Assembly (NCBI RefSeq): GCF_007997135.1
Contig: NZ_VORU01000008.1
Span: forward strand, 1-64,000
DNA length: 64,000 nucleotides
Direction of reading: 5' to 3'
DNA from: Aequorivita lipolytica
Lineage (GTDB): Bacteria > Bacteroidota > Bacteroidia > Flavobacteriales > Flavobacteriaceae
This document shows positions 35,931 through 45,532 of the stretch, piece after piece; position 1 is the stretch's first letter, and each line of letters opens with the position of its first letter. The notes beneath the pieces are model-generated. The model was not told the origin of the DNA. It searched no databases and was given only the letters and a program-made list of their open reading frames with translations. Both the position numbers and the translations under genes were made by a program.

Positions 35931-36863
35931 ATGTTTAGTTTTTATACGGTAATTGTTACATATAACGGAAGGCGATGGATTGATAAATGTATCGATAGCT
36001 TATACGAAAGCTCTTTTCAAAATAACATAATTATTGTAGATAATAATAGCGTAGATAATACTGTGAGTTATATTAAAAGGAAATACACAGATATCTATGT
36101 GTTAGCACAAGAACAAAATTTAGGTTTTGGTAAGGCAAATAACTTAGGCATTTCATACGCTTTGCAAAAAGGAGCTGACTTCATTTTTCTTTTAAATCAA
36201 GATGCGATGATTAAAAAAAATACTTTGGAAAAACTTATAAAGGTATCAAACGACTATCCAGAATATGGGGTATTGAGCCCGTTTCACCTTGATTGGGATG
36301 GAAGTAAGCTTGAATACTATTTTTCCAAATTCACTCTTAAAAACATTGAGCTTTATTCAGATTATGTTTTACAGAAAGAATTAAAATTACTTTATGAAGT
36401 ACCATTTATTAATGCGGCGGCTTGGCTAGTTCCAAGAAAGACATTTGAAGCAGTAGGAGGCTTTGATCCTATATTTCACCATTATGGGGAGGATAATAAC
36501 TATTGTCAAAGATTAAATTTCCATAAAATAAAAATAGGCGTTGTAACTGGTAGTTTTATATTCCATGACAGTAAAAAAAGGCGCGAACCACCTAATTATT
36601 TGTTCTCTGAGGCTTATTACTTGGATGAAGTTAAAAAGCTTCAGATTAAATATGCTAATATAAACGACCATTACTCTGAAAGAGCTTTAAATAATGAATT
36701 AAAGCATATTAATAAGTTGATCTTGATAAATGCGTTTAAACTAAATAACCGTGCAATATGTGGCTATCTTAAAAAATACAGAATATTTAAAAAAAATATT
36801 GAAATAATAGCCCAAAGCCGTAAGCAAAATATTGTTAAAAAACCAAACTATTTAAACCTGTAG
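35931..36863 (+). CDS. GT2 glycosyltransferase (WbbL-like, paralogue of the gene at 31934)
   Basis: The 310-residue enzyme has VDNNSVDNTVSYIK, LGFGKANNLGISYA, FLLNQDAMI and FHHYGEDNNYCQRL. These match the same positions in the 31934 gene product, so the two are probably a duplicated pair that later diverged in acceptor or donor use. It starts at ATG 35931. Confidence 0.85.
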   Translation: MFSFYTVIVTYNGRRWIDKCIDSLYESSFQNNIIIVDNNSVDNTVSYIKRKYTDIYVLAQEQNLGFGKANNLGISYALQKGADFIFLLNQDAMIKKNTLEKLIKVSNDYPEYGVLSPFHLDWDGSKLEYYFSKFTLKNIELYSDYVLQKELKLLYEVPFINAAAWLVPRKTFEAVGGFDPIFHHYGEDNNYCQRLNFHKIKIGVVTGSFIFHDSKKRREPPNYLFSEAYYLDEVKKLQIKYANINDHYSERALNNELKHINKLILINAFKLNNRAICGYLKKYRIFKKNIEIIAQSRKQNIVKKPNYLNL

Positions 36864-36872
36864 ATTTGTCTA

Positions 36873-37751
36873 ATGTTTATAAGTGTAATAATTCCTACCA
36901 GAAATCGATATGAGTATATTACTTTATTAGTTGATGATCTTCAAAACCAAACAGTTTCAAATTTTGAAATTATAGTTATTGATCAATCTGATAATAAACA
37001 ATTCATTGCTGATTGTAAACATATTTTTACGAATACACGAGGTCCGTGTATATCCAGAAACGTTGGAGTAAAAAAATCTAAAGGTGATATATTAGTTTTT
37101 TTAGATGACGATGCACGGGTTTATAATGATTTTATTGAAGAAGTCACAAGTCCGATAATAAAGGATAGGTTTGATGCTGTAGCAGGTGCAATTTGTGACC
37201 CCGAAGGAAATTATTTAATGACAGATGATGACTTTCTAAAAAAAAATAATTCTAATTTTATTAAAACAATTACTAGCAATCCAAACTCGGAAAAATCTAG
37301 AATTACACTTTCATTTCCAGCGGGTTGTTCAGCAATTAAAACCTCAGTATTTCATAAAATAGGCGGATTTGATCAAAGTTTTGATCCAACCGGTGCAGGA
37401 GAAGATCGAGAAATAGCAATTAACTTATTCAAAAATGGATATGCGACCTGGTATAATTCGAAAGCGAAATTGTTACACATTGCGGCAAGTGAAGGAGGTT
37501 CAAGAGATTTAGGTAGTCGAAGTCTTATGCTAGATGTTCACTCTTATAAAATATGTAAAAAGCATTTCTCTTTAGAACTAGCTTCTTCTCTAAAAAAATC
37601 TATCCTTTTAAAGTATCAAAGGAATTTCATCGAAACTTTTTATACAGGAAAACTTATTAGAACAAAATATCTATTATATATAAAGGTTAAACGTCTATTG
37701 TCTGACCTAGAAGATTTTAAAAATCAAGATAATAAGGTAGATACTCATTAA
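36873..37751 (+). CDS. GT2 glycosyltransferase (IDQSD subgroup)
   Basis: The 292-residue enzyme has VIIPTRNRYEYITLLVDDL, an IDQSDN box instead of the usual DDGS, and FLDDDARV (DxD). It contains GAGEDREIAINLFKNGY late in the protein. The C-terminal GT domain of the 48649 gene product has the same VIPT.NRY.YL..VL.D, IDQS and DDV pattern, so both belong to the same subfamily. Confidence 0.82.
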   Translation: MFISVIIPTRNRYEYITLLVDDLQNQTVSNFEIIVIDQSDNKQFIADCKHIFTNTRGPCISRNVGVKKSKGDILVFLDDDARVYNDFIEEVTSPIIKDRFDAVAGAICDPEGNYLMTDDDFLKKNNSNFIKTITSNPNSEKSRITLSFPAGCSAIKTSVFHKIGGFDQSFDPTGAGEDREIAINLFKNGYATWYNSKAKLLHIAASEGGSRDLGSRSLMLDVHSYKICKKHFSLELASSLKKSILLKYQRNFIETFYTGKLIRTKYLLYIKVKRLLSDLEDFKNQDNKVDTH

Positions 37752-37912
37752 AAAATGAATGTCTAGATAACTCACTTTATTCGATGAATTTTTATAAGAA
37801 AAAATTAAGTCTTATAATAAAGCTTAATTCTTGCACTGAACTATTGTTTAAATAATTTTTCTAAAATTTCTTGTGAATAGTTTTCCGTTAATAAAAATTA
37901 TTAATTCATATT

Positions 37913-39103
37913 ATGAAAAAAGTAGCGATTTATACAGGGACTTATCCCGACACCACCTTTCTGACCTTATTAGCACGAGGGTTAGCTGATAGTGGTGTTG
38001 AAGTTCATATATATGGTAAACTAAAACGAAAAACTAAAGAGGATTATAATATAAAATTTTTCACATATTCCGATAAAAATAAAGGTTATAATTTTTATTT
38101 TATATTGAAATATGTTTTTTTGAATCTCTTTTTTAATTATAAAAAGGCAATTTGGTATTATAGACACATAAAAAGTGAGGAGGCATATAGTATCTATAAA
38201 AAAAGTTTAATTATACTCCCAATGATATATCACCAACCAGACATTATTCATTTGCAGTGGATTCAATCTTTCAAAATATTTAGAGAACTTGATGAGATTC
38301 TTAATGCTAAAATTGTTGTCAGCATTAGAGGGAGTCAACTTTCTATTTCTAGTTTTTTATATCCCGATGCTTGGCAGACAACTGTGGATGCGACGAACAA
38401 GGCCGTAAAGATTCACTCCATATCCGATGATTTATCCCTACAGTTATTGAAAATTAATCCATTGGTAAGGGATAAAATTATTAAGATTAATCCAGCCATA
38501 GATTTAAATTTATTTTATACGGCAGAAGCTTCCTTTAATCGAGCAAGGAGTAATCCACTAAGAATAATTACTGTTTGCAGATTATCTTGGAAAAAAGGTT
38601 TGGCGTATGGCTTAGAGGCACTGAAGAAAATTCATGATAAGGGTTTAAACTTTGAGTATATCATAATAGGAGAAGGAAAACAAAGAGAAGAACTCACATT
38701 CTTGATTCGTGATCTGGGATTGACGAACAAGGTTAAATTGAAGGGGAGATTGTCACAAACTGAAATTCGAAAGGCTTTGTTAAATTCTGATGTATTTTTA
38801 CTACCTAGCGTTCAAGAAGGTTTTTCTAATGCTGTAGTAGAAGCACAGGCTATAGGGCTGCCTTGTTTAGTTTCTGATGCCGAAGGATTAGAAGAAAATA
38901 TTGAGCACGAGAAAACAGGTTTTATTTTTAAGAATAGAAATGTCCCTGAACTGGCTGCATTATTGGAGCAGTTTACAAAAATTTCTAACAAAGACTATAT
39001 TATTTTGAAAAGAAATGGAGTCGAAAGAAGTAAAGCCAGATACGACATTAAAGATCAAATTATTGCCCTCAAAAATCTGTATGAAAATATAGACATAATA
39101 TAG
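37913..39103 (+). CDS. GT4 glycosyltransferase
   Basis: The 396-residue enzyme with two Rossmann-like halves (GT-B) opens KKVAIYTGTYPDTTFLT. The C-terminal half contains VCRLSWKKGLAYGLEAL, IGEGKQREELTFLI and the retaining-GT EX7E region PSVQEGFSNAVVEAQAIGLP. It is strongly similar in this region to the 45529 gene product. A gap of 160 bases precedes it, and the gene ends before the dispersed-palindrome gap. Confidence 0.87.
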   Translation: MKKVAIYTGTYPDTTFLTLLARGLADSGVEVHIYGKLKRKTKEDYNIKFFTYSDKNKGYNFYFILKYVFLNLFFNYKKAIWYYRHIKSEEAYSIYKKSLIILPMIYHQPDIIHLQWIQSFKIFRELDEILNAKIVVSIRGSQLSISSFLYPDAWQTTVDATNKAVKIHSISDDLSLQLLKINPLVRDKIIKINPAIDLNLFYTAEASFNRARSNPLRIITVCRLSWKKGLAYGLEALKKIHDKGLNFEYIIIGEGKQREELTFLIRDLGLTNKVKLKGRLSQTEIRKALLNSDVFLLPSVQEGFSNAVVEAQAIGLPCLVSDAEGLEENIEHEKTGFIFKNRNVPELAALLEQFTKISNKDYIILKRNGVERSKARYDIKDQIIALKNLYENIDII

Positions 39104-39428
39104 TGTGATTATCTGTATCCAAATTTTTTTAGCTCCATTTTTAATCCTTTATTTTCATCTCAATAAGGTTGATTTTTGGGAATGAAATGAATAAACTCTT
39201 TGCCGGCAAGCGGACATCTCTACTTCGGCTCCGCAGCATAGGCTCATTTGGGAAAGGAGGAACCTTTTTTGCTAAAATCAAGATTTTAACGGAATTACAT
39301 TAGTGGTACTTAACAAAGGCTCCCCTCTTTTTTTTCAAAGAGGGGTGTCCCGCTTTGGCGGGACGGGGAGTTTTTTGCCCCCCCAACCAAAATATTTAAT
39401 TACTTTTACCAATCGTATAAAAACAGCA
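39104..39428. repeat. Gap with GAGGGG/CCCCTC and GTCCCGCTTTGGCGGGAC palindromes
   Basis: No gene was found in 325 bases. At 39319-39373 a CTCCCC...GGGGAG outer arm encloses CCCCTCTTTTTTTTCAAAGAGGGG and the perfect GTCCCGCTTTGGCGGGAC hairpin, followed by a T run. It is a REP-like element that could also act as a terminator for the upstream GT4 gene. Confidence 0.75.
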
Positions 39429-40823
39429 ATGCCAACAATAAAAACCCCCATAATTCCAATCCATCAAACATTCGCCAAGGCCAACGCCCCGCACGAACTG
39501 GACAAAAAAGCAATATGCATATTTGCAGCTACTGGTTTTTTTTTGGATACGGATACTTATTGGAAAGATAAAAAAGTACTTCCCGCTGCATCTGAAAATA
39601 TTCTTGACGATAACGGGTTTTTAATTGAAAGCAAACCTTGGTTTCAATGGCATTACAGTCCTAGGGATATTAGCTTTGAAACTGCTTTGGAGGAATTTAC
39701 TTCGCTTTTTGAGCAAATCATTTCCGAACAGCTTGAAGATTCAAAAGTTATTCTTCCCCTTTCTGGGGGATTGGATAGCCGTACCCAAGCCGTGGCATTG
39801 AGTAAGATGAAAAACCCCGTAACTTCATATAGCTATTCCTTTAAAGGCGGCTTTTCAGAAAGTGGGATCGGAAAGAAAATTGCGAAAGTGTGCGGTTTTG
39901 ATTTTAAGGAATTTACTATAGAATCAGGATACCTCTGGCCAAAACTGGAAGAATTGGCTTCCATAAACCAGTGTTATTCAGATTTTACCCATCCGCGCCA
40001 AATGGCGGTTTTAGACGAATTCAAAAAGTTGGAGGGTACTTTTTCCCTCGGTCATTGGGGCGATGTACTTTTTGATCGCGGAGCTCCTGAAGGAACAACT
40101 GAAAGTGAACTGCTAGAAACCATTTTAAAAAAAGTAGTCAAAAAAGGCGGGATGGAGCTTGCAACGGCACTATGGCAGGAGTGGGAGTTGGAAGGTGATT
40201 TTGAAAGTTATTTGCGTGAAAGAATTGTGGATTTGCACGCTACAATAAAAATAGAAAATACAAGCGCTAAACTACGCGCCTTTAAAAGCTTGTATTGGGC
40301 ACCGCGTTGGACCTCAGTGAACCTTTCGGTATTTGACGTGGCACACCCTATAAGTTTACCTTATTATGATGATAGGATGTGTGAATTTATCTGTACTATT
40401 CCCGAAGAATATCTTGCCGCTAGAAAATTACAGTTAGAATATATAAAGCAGCAAAGCCCTGAATTGGCTAAAATAACATGGCAAGACCATAGGCCATTCA
40501 ATCTTTATAACTTTCAAAATAACAAGTATCCGAATAATCTGCCATACCGAATTGGCAATAAACTTAAAAGAACTGTAAAGGAAAAGATGGGCAAACCCTA
40601 CATACAGCGTAATTGGGAGCTTCAGTTTTTGGGAATGGAAAATGACGAAAAGCTACAGCAACGGCTTTTTTCCGAAAACCTGCATCCTTTTATTTCAAAA
40701 CCTTTGCTCGCCCGGTTCTACAATAACTTTAAAACTGTGGATGCCGTAAAATATTCGCATCCTTTGAGTATGTTGCTAACACTTTCCGTATGGTACTGTT
40801 GCACAAAAGTGTATGACGAATGA
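39429..40823 (+). CDS. Asparagine-synthetase-like amidotransferase without glutaminase domain
   Basis: The 464-residue protein starts at ATG 39429 (MPTIKTPIIPIHQTF); a longer frame to 39303 crosses the palindromic element and is rejected. The PP-loop ATP-pyrophosphatase motif PLSGGLDSRTQAVAL is at about 109-123. The usual N-terminal Cys2 glutaminase domain of AsnB is absent: the first 100 residues have no CG or SDSE pattern. Family members in O-antigen loci (WbpG/WbpS-like) amidate uronic acids. Without the domain it would use free ammonia or a partner glutaminase. A full-length AsnB lies 1.8 kb downstream. Confidence 0.75.
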   Translation: MPTIKTPIIPIHQTFAKANAPHELDKKAICIFAATGFFLDTDTYWKDKKVLPAASENILDDNGFLIESKPWFQWHYSPRDISFETALEEFTSLFEQIISEQLEDSKVILPLSGGLDSRTQAVALSKMKNPVTSYSYSFKGGFSESGIGKKIAKVCGFDFKEFTIESGYLWPKLEELASINQCYSDFTHPRQMAVLDEFKKLEGTFSLGHWGDVLFDRGAPEGTTESELLETILKKVVKKGGMELATALWQEWELEGDFESYLRERIVDLHATIKIENTSAKLRAFKSLYWAPRWTSVNLSVFDVAHPISLPYYDDRMCEFICTIPEEYLAARKLQLEYIKQQSPELAKITWQDHRPFNLYNFQNNKYPNNLPYRIGNKLKRTVKEKMGKPYIQRNWELQFLGMENDEKLQQRLFSENLHPFISKPLLARFYNNFKTVDAVKYSHPLSMLLTLSVWYCCTKVYDE

Positions 40824-41803
40824 AATTATCTATAGTCATACCCGTATTTAATGGTGAAAAGTTTGTTGAAAATGCCTATCGATATGTGTTGAGGCAAGAA
40901 ATTTCTGATTTTGAGCTCATTTTTATAGACAATAACTCTATTGACAATTCCTTAGAGCTGCTTAGGAAAATCAAGAAGCAGGACAAAAGGGTAATGCTCC
41001 TTAAGGAAACAACCCAAGGTGCTGCTGCAGCTAGAAACAAAGGTCTAGGTTATGCAAAGGGGGATTATATTTATTTTTTTGATGTTGATGATGAATTATT
41101 TCCGAATGCCTTGAAGGCTTTGATGGAGGTTCTGGAGAATGACGAAATGTTGGACAGTGTTTTTGGTAATATAATTAAAACTCATAAACACATTGAAGAT
41201 ATTGTCCTGCCGCACGAATCCTTGGAAATAATAATAAATCACAACCAATATTGGGGAATTCGCTGGCTTGATTATGGTACGCTGCCTGGGACACCCAGTT
41301 TTTTGCACAGAAAAAGAGTTTTTGAGAAAACAGGGAATTTCAATACCACCCTTCTTTTAGGAGAAGATGCTGCTTTTTTGGTCAAATTGGGTATGGAATG
41401 TAATATTGCCCATATTGACAAGTATGTAATGTTGTATCATAGACATCAGGATTCTACAGTTTCCAGACAAAACAAAGTTCAAGCCCATAAGGTTTTTACC
41501 TACTGGGAGCCTTTGGTACAGGAACATATTCCATATTACATTACAACCCAGACTCCTTTGGAGTTTAGGAAAAAAATATTGTTCAAAACTTATGGATCAG
41601 TTGCAAAAATGATTGCGCTAACCGAAGGCTATAAAGCGAGGTGCGAACTAAAAGAAAAACTTCTCACCCAGATAAGGCCTCTTAAAATTCCTTTTCTGCA
41701 CAGACCTTTTATTTCAATGATTACAATATCGGGAAGCATAAATCTTTATAAGATATATTTGTTTTACGTGGTAAGGTCCTACTTAAAATATTGCTTAAAA
41801 TGA
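40820..41803 (+). CDS. GT2 glycosyltransferase
   Basis: The 327-residue enzyme has KLSIVIPVFNGEKFV, IDNNSIDNSLELL, GAAAARNKG and FDVDDELFP (DxD). The late conserved segment LLLGEDAAFLVKLG holds the catalytic base region. It overlaps the upstream gene by four bases (ATGA) and the downstream gene start by four bases, so it is within one translational chain. Confidence 0.86.
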   Translation: MKLSIVIPVFNGEKFVENAYRYVLRQEISDFELIFIDNNSIDNSLELLRKIKKQDKRVMLLKETTQGAAAARNKGLGYAKGDYIYFFDVDDELFPNALKALMEVLENDEMLDSVFGNIIKTHKHIEDIVLPHESLEIIINHNQYWGIRWLDYGTLPGTPSFLHRKRVFEKTGNFNTTLLLGEDAAFLVKLGMECNIAHIDKYVMLYHRHQDSTVSRQNKVQAHKVFTYWEPLVQEHIPYYITTQTPLEFRKKILFKTYGSVAKMIALTEGYKARCELKEKLLTQIRPLKIPFLHRPFISMITISGSINLYKIYLFYVVRSYLKYCLK

Positions 41804-42573
41804 GCGTAAAATATATATTTTGTATCAGTACAGGCCGTTGTGGTACCGATTATCTATGTGGTCTTTTCAAACAGTTGGACAAATGCAGAGCCTACCATGA
41901 GCATAAACCTTTACTGCATAATGAATTAATGCGTGCAAATCTGGACGGTAACAGAAAGCCGTTAAGAGACCAACTACATTTTAAAGTAGATAAGATTTTT
42001 GAGGATCCTACGAAACTATATGTGGACACCAGTCATCTCTTCGTTAAGGGTTTCGGATGGGAATTGCCAAATCATATCCCCCAGAATGAAATTGGGGTGA
42101 TTGTGTTAAAACGTACTAAGAATGAAGTTGTTAAAAGCACCCAACGTGTGCAGTCAGGGCCTTTTTCTTTTTTAGGAAGGAAACGGATAATTGTGCCTTA
42201 TCACAATTATTTGATTCCACCCCCAATCAATAGGTTTTGGTACAACGTTTATCGCTATTTGTTAAAGTTTTATTGGTTGTTAAAAGGAGAATGGAATAGC
42301 ACCATTAAAACCTATCCTAAATTTTTTGAAAAGAAATCGGAAATGCTTCTAAAGTGGTATTATGACGAGACCTACGCATTGGGCGAAAAATATAAAGAGA
42401 CATTTCCTAAGATTACTTATATAAATGTCTCTTTGGAAGAATTAAATACGGAGGAGGGTTTTAAAAAGATTGTTGAAAGATTTAATTTGCAGGAAATTTG
42501 CGATTTTGAAAAAATTAAACCTATTATTGGAAAAGCAAAGAATTTAAAAAAGAAATTTAACGAAAAGGAATAA
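41800..42573 (+). CDS. Sulfotransferase-like P-loop protein
   Basis: The 257-residue protein starts at ATG 41800 (MSVKYIFCISTGRCGTDYLCGLF); a TTG nine bases upstream is less likely. STGRCGTDYL (about 10-19) is a PAPS-binding P-loop-like motif, and GVIVLKRTKNEVVKSTQR (about 100-117) is the second segment with R-T-K and Ser. It is a different subfamily from the sulfotransferase-like protein at 26851, so the glycan may be sulfated at two positions. The fold assignment is stronger than the substrate. Confidence 0.65.
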   Translation: MSVKYIFCISTGRCGTDYLCGLFKQLDKCRAYHEHKPLLHNELMRANLDGNRKPLRDQLHFKVDKIFEDPTKLYVDTSHLFVKGFGWELPNHIPQNEIGVIVLKRTKNEVVKSTQRVQSGPFSFLGRKRIIVPYHNYLIPPPINRFWYNVYRYLLKFYWLLKGEWNSTIKTYPKFFEKKSEMLLKWYYDETYALGEKYKETFPKITYINVSLEELNTEEGFKKIVERFNLQEICDFEKIKPIIGKAKNLKKKFNEKE

Positions 42574-42578
42574 TTGGA

Positions 42579-44414
42579 ATGTGCGGATTTTTGGTTGAAT
42601 ATGACCTTGGAGGTCAACCGATTTTATCTAAATCTGATTTTCTTGGCCTACTCAGCAAATCAAGACTTCGCGGCCCTGATTCGCAAGGATGGTTTTCCAA
42701 CGGTATCAATCTTCAGTTAGGTTTTAATCGGCTTGCAATCTTAGATCTCACTGTGGCTGGGGAGCAGCCCATGCACAGCCATAGTGGAAGATACACAATC
42801 GTATTCAATGGAGAAATCTATAACCATTTGCAATTACGGAAAAGATTGGATTTTTCCCGATTTACGGGTTATAGTGATTCCGAAACCATAACTGCCTGTT
42901 TGGTGGAGTGGGGCGTTTTTAAAACCGTTACAGAATTAAACGGAATGTTCTCATTAGCGGTGTATGATAAGGAGCTGGCTGAGATACACTTAATTCGCGA
43001 TTTTGCAGGTATTAAACCTTTATTCTATGGCTGGGATGAACGTACATTAGTTGCCTCTAGTCAATATGACCAAATATTCTCCCATCCAAAATATAATACA
43101 AAGTCAATAGATCCCCAAGTGTTAAAACTATATTTGGAACAGCATTTTATGCCTGCTCCGTTCGGGTTGTATAAGGATACTTATCAAGTGGACCCGGGAG
43201 AAATTGTTACTTTCAAAAACGATGGGAAGATTACCAAGACCCGTTATTGGGAAATGCCCAAAGCATCTGCACATACTATTTCAGATAGAGAGGAGGCTTT
43301 ACTTTATATTTCGGAAAAACTTTCCCAATCGGTACAGAGTCAGTTACTCTCAGACGTTCCTCTAGGTGCTTTTTTATCGGGGGGTGTGGATTCTAGTCTC
43401 ATCACTTCTTTTATGAAGAATCACAGCACTCGGCCACAAGTATTTACAGTAGGTTCTGATAGTCAGATTCACGACGAATCAGAACGAGCAAAACAATTTG
43501 CTGAGGCCATGGATGTGCAACAGGAAATTTGGAATTTATCTGCAATCGAAGTCTTAGGATATTGGGAAGAAGCAATGGCTTCTTTGCATGAACCTCTAGC
43601 AGATTTTAGTATTTTGCCAACCTATTTGGTTTCGAAATTGGCAAAGAAAAAAGTAACTGTTTCTTTAAGTGGAGATGGGGGGGATGAGCTTTTTTTTGGC
43701 TATGAACGCTTTTGGAGTATTGGAAAAAATATAAACTATCAGCATTATCCAAGTCTCTTGCGAAAGGCCATTTATGGATTTGACAAATACACTACGGGCA
43801 ATAAGCGGGTAAATAGGGTTCTATTGTCCTCAAGCCAAAGAGCTGCTCAACAGGGGCTTCACTCACGGTTTCGAAAGAACTGGCTTTACGAAATCGCACC
43901 GAGTTTGCAGTCCATAGATTTGCCTGATACATATAAGGTTTATGATTATTCCAATACCAAAGATATCAGGCAATTACTTAGCCATATGCGCTATTCAGAA
44001 TTCTATGGAATGATGCAAAAAACCTTGCGAAAAGTAGATTTGGCTAGTATGCAGAATAGCCTTGAAGTTCGCGTACCCTTCTTGGACAAAAATGTGATTG
44101 AAGCTGCTTTGCAGATAGATCCGTTATTAAGTTATGGTAAGGGGAAACAGAAGCAATTGTTAAAAGCTTTACTATCCAAACGCATTCCCTCTATGCCAGA
44201 GGAAAAAGTGAAAAAGGGATTTTCAATACCCCTATCCACATGGCTGCGACAAGATTTGAAAAAAGTGGTCAGGGAGCAGATATTAGACTCGGATATTTCT
44301 AGTTTTGGATTTGAAAGAAAAAATATTGAAAAGATGCTCAGTCACCATTTTGAAAAAAGGGAGGATTTGAAATGGCCTATCTTTACGCTTTACGCGCTAA
44401 CCAAATTTAGATGA
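42579..44414 (+). CDS. asnB: Asparagine synthase, glutamine-hydrolysing (AsnB type)
   Basis: The 611-residue enzyme opens MCGFLVEYD: Cys2 is the glutaminase nucleophile, and the N-terminal domain contains the expected FNGEIYNHLQLR and DSETITACL motifs. The synthetase domain has the ATP PP-loop LGAFLSGGVDSS (about 264-275) and SLSGDGGDELFFGYERFW. Embedded in a glycan locus, it more likely amidates a sugar carboxyl (as WbpS does) than makes free asparagine, but this is inference. The stop codon overlaps the next GT4 start by four bases (ATGA). Confidence 0.9.
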   Translation: MCGFLVEYDLGGQPILSKSDFLGLLSKSRLRGPDSQGWFSNGINLQLGFNRLAILDLTVAGEQPMHSHSGRYTIVFNGEIYNHLQLRKRLDFSRFTGYSDSETITACLVEWGVFKTVTELNGMFSLAVYDKELAEIHLIRDFAGIKPLFYGWDERTLVASSQYDQIFSHPKYNTKSIDPQVLKLYLEQHFMPAPFGLYKDTYQVDPGEIVTFKNDGKITKTRYWEMPKASAHTISDREEALLYISEKLSQSVQSQLLSDVPLGAFLSGGVDSSLITSFMKNHSTRPQVFTVGSDSQIHDESERAKQFAEAMDVQQEIWNLSAIEVLGYWEEAMASLHEPLADFSILPTYLVSKLAKKKVTVSLSGDGGDELFFGYERFWSIGKNINYQHYPSLLRKAIYGFDKYTTGNKRVNRVLLSSSQRAAQQGLHSRFRKNWLYEIAPSLQSIDLPDTYKVYDYSNTKDIRQLLSHMRYSEFYGMMQKTLRKVDLASMQNSLEVRVPFLDKNVIEAALQIDPLLSYGKGKQKQLLKALLSKRIPSMPEEKVKKGFSIPLSTWLRQDLKKVVREQILDSDISSFGFERKNIEKMLSHHFEKREDLKWPIFTLYALTKFR

Positions 44415-45532
44415 AAAGAATAAAGGTGCTTTTTACAATTCCCAATTTTGACACTGCGGGCAGTGGAAAGGCTTTGTTGAATATAGCCAAAGGTTTAGAT
44501 ACTGATAAATTTGAGGCCCACATTATGTGTTTGCATGATAAAGGGCCTTTTTTTAAAGTTGTGGAAAGTTCGGGACTGCCAGTACACCGGTATAATTATA
44601 TTCCCGATGCACGCCCTGTATTTAGAATGTTCAAGGAATGTTGGCAGGTATCTAGGTACTTCAAGAAAATTAATCCAGACATAATACACAGCTATAATTA
44701 CAGTGCAAATTATACTGAAGCTTTAGCGGCACGGATGGCAGGAATTCCATGGGTTTTTACCAAAAAAAATATGAATTGGGGCGGTAAGTCCAAAAATGGA
44801 TGGAAGCTCCGATCGCTTCTTGCTAAAAAAATTGCTGTTCAGAATAAGGATATGATGGCTGTGTTTTATAATAACAGAAGTAAAGCTATCTTAATTCCCA
44901 GAGGCGTTGATGTTACATACTTTCAGCCCACATACCCATTAGGGACTGAAGCGATTTTGCCGGGTTTTCCCTCCAGCCAGCGACTTTTAATATGCGTGGC
45001 TAACTTTGTTCCAGTAAAGGGAATAGAAATACTTATCCAAGCTTTTTATAAGCTAAATGAGAAGCATATAAACTGGAGCCTCCTGCTAGTTGGTGATGAC
45101 AGTAATGATTATGGTAAACAATTGCAAAACGAAGTATCCAAGTTAAAAATGACCTACAGGATAAAATTTTCTGGAAAGCTTTTAGATGTAAGACCGCAAT
45201 TGAACCGTGCTGAAATATTTATTCTGCCTACGAGAGGTGAAGGAGAGGGTTCTCCTGTGGCGCTTTTGGAAGCGATGGCATCAGAAAAGGTTGTACTCGG
45301 CTCTAATGTTCCTGGAATCCGAGATCAATTGGAAAATTTTCCCGATTATTTATTCGAGCCGTCAAATATTGAAGATTTAGCTAATAAGCTTGATAATTTT
45401 ATGTTGGAACCGAAAGAGTATTTAAAGGAAATAGGTCTTTCATTCAGCTCTCATGTAACTGCAAATTATCCTATCGCAAAGGAAATTGAAAAACATGAAC
45501 TTCTTTATGAAACAATAATTATCAGAAGATGA
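44411..45532 (+). CDS. GT4 glycosyltransferase
   Basis: The 373-residue GT-B enzyme opens KRIKVLFTIPNFDTAGSGKALL, with C-terminal motifs CVANFVPVKGIEILIQAF and LPTRGEGEGSPVALLEAMASE, whose Glu pair corresponds to the EX7E nucleotide-sugar site. Coupling to asnB upstream (ATGA overlap) and to the next GT4 (four-base overlap) shows a single transcript. Confidence 0.87.
   Translation: MKRIKVLFTIPNFDTAGSGKALLNIAKGLDTDKFEAHIMCLHDKGPFFKVVESSGLPVHRYNYIPDARPVFRMFKECWQVSRYFKKINPDIIHSYNYSANYTEALAARMAGIPWVFTKKNMNWGGKSKNGWKLRSLLAKKIAVQNKDMMAVFYNNRSKAILIPRGVDVTYFQPTYPLGTEAILPGFPSSQRLLICVANFVPVKGIEILIQAFYKLNEKHINWSLLLVGDDSNDYGKQLQNEVSKLKMTYRIKFSGKLLDVRPQLNRAEIFILPTRGEGEGSPVALLEAMASEKVVLGSNVPGIRDQLENFPDYLFEPSNIEDLANKLDNFMLEPKEYLKEIGLSFSSHVTANYPIAKEIEKHELLYETIIIRR

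Noticed and set aside
39303-39428. Upstream extension of the AsnB-like gene
   Set aside because: The added segment is translated from a palindromic intergenic element. Family-like sequence begins at 39429.
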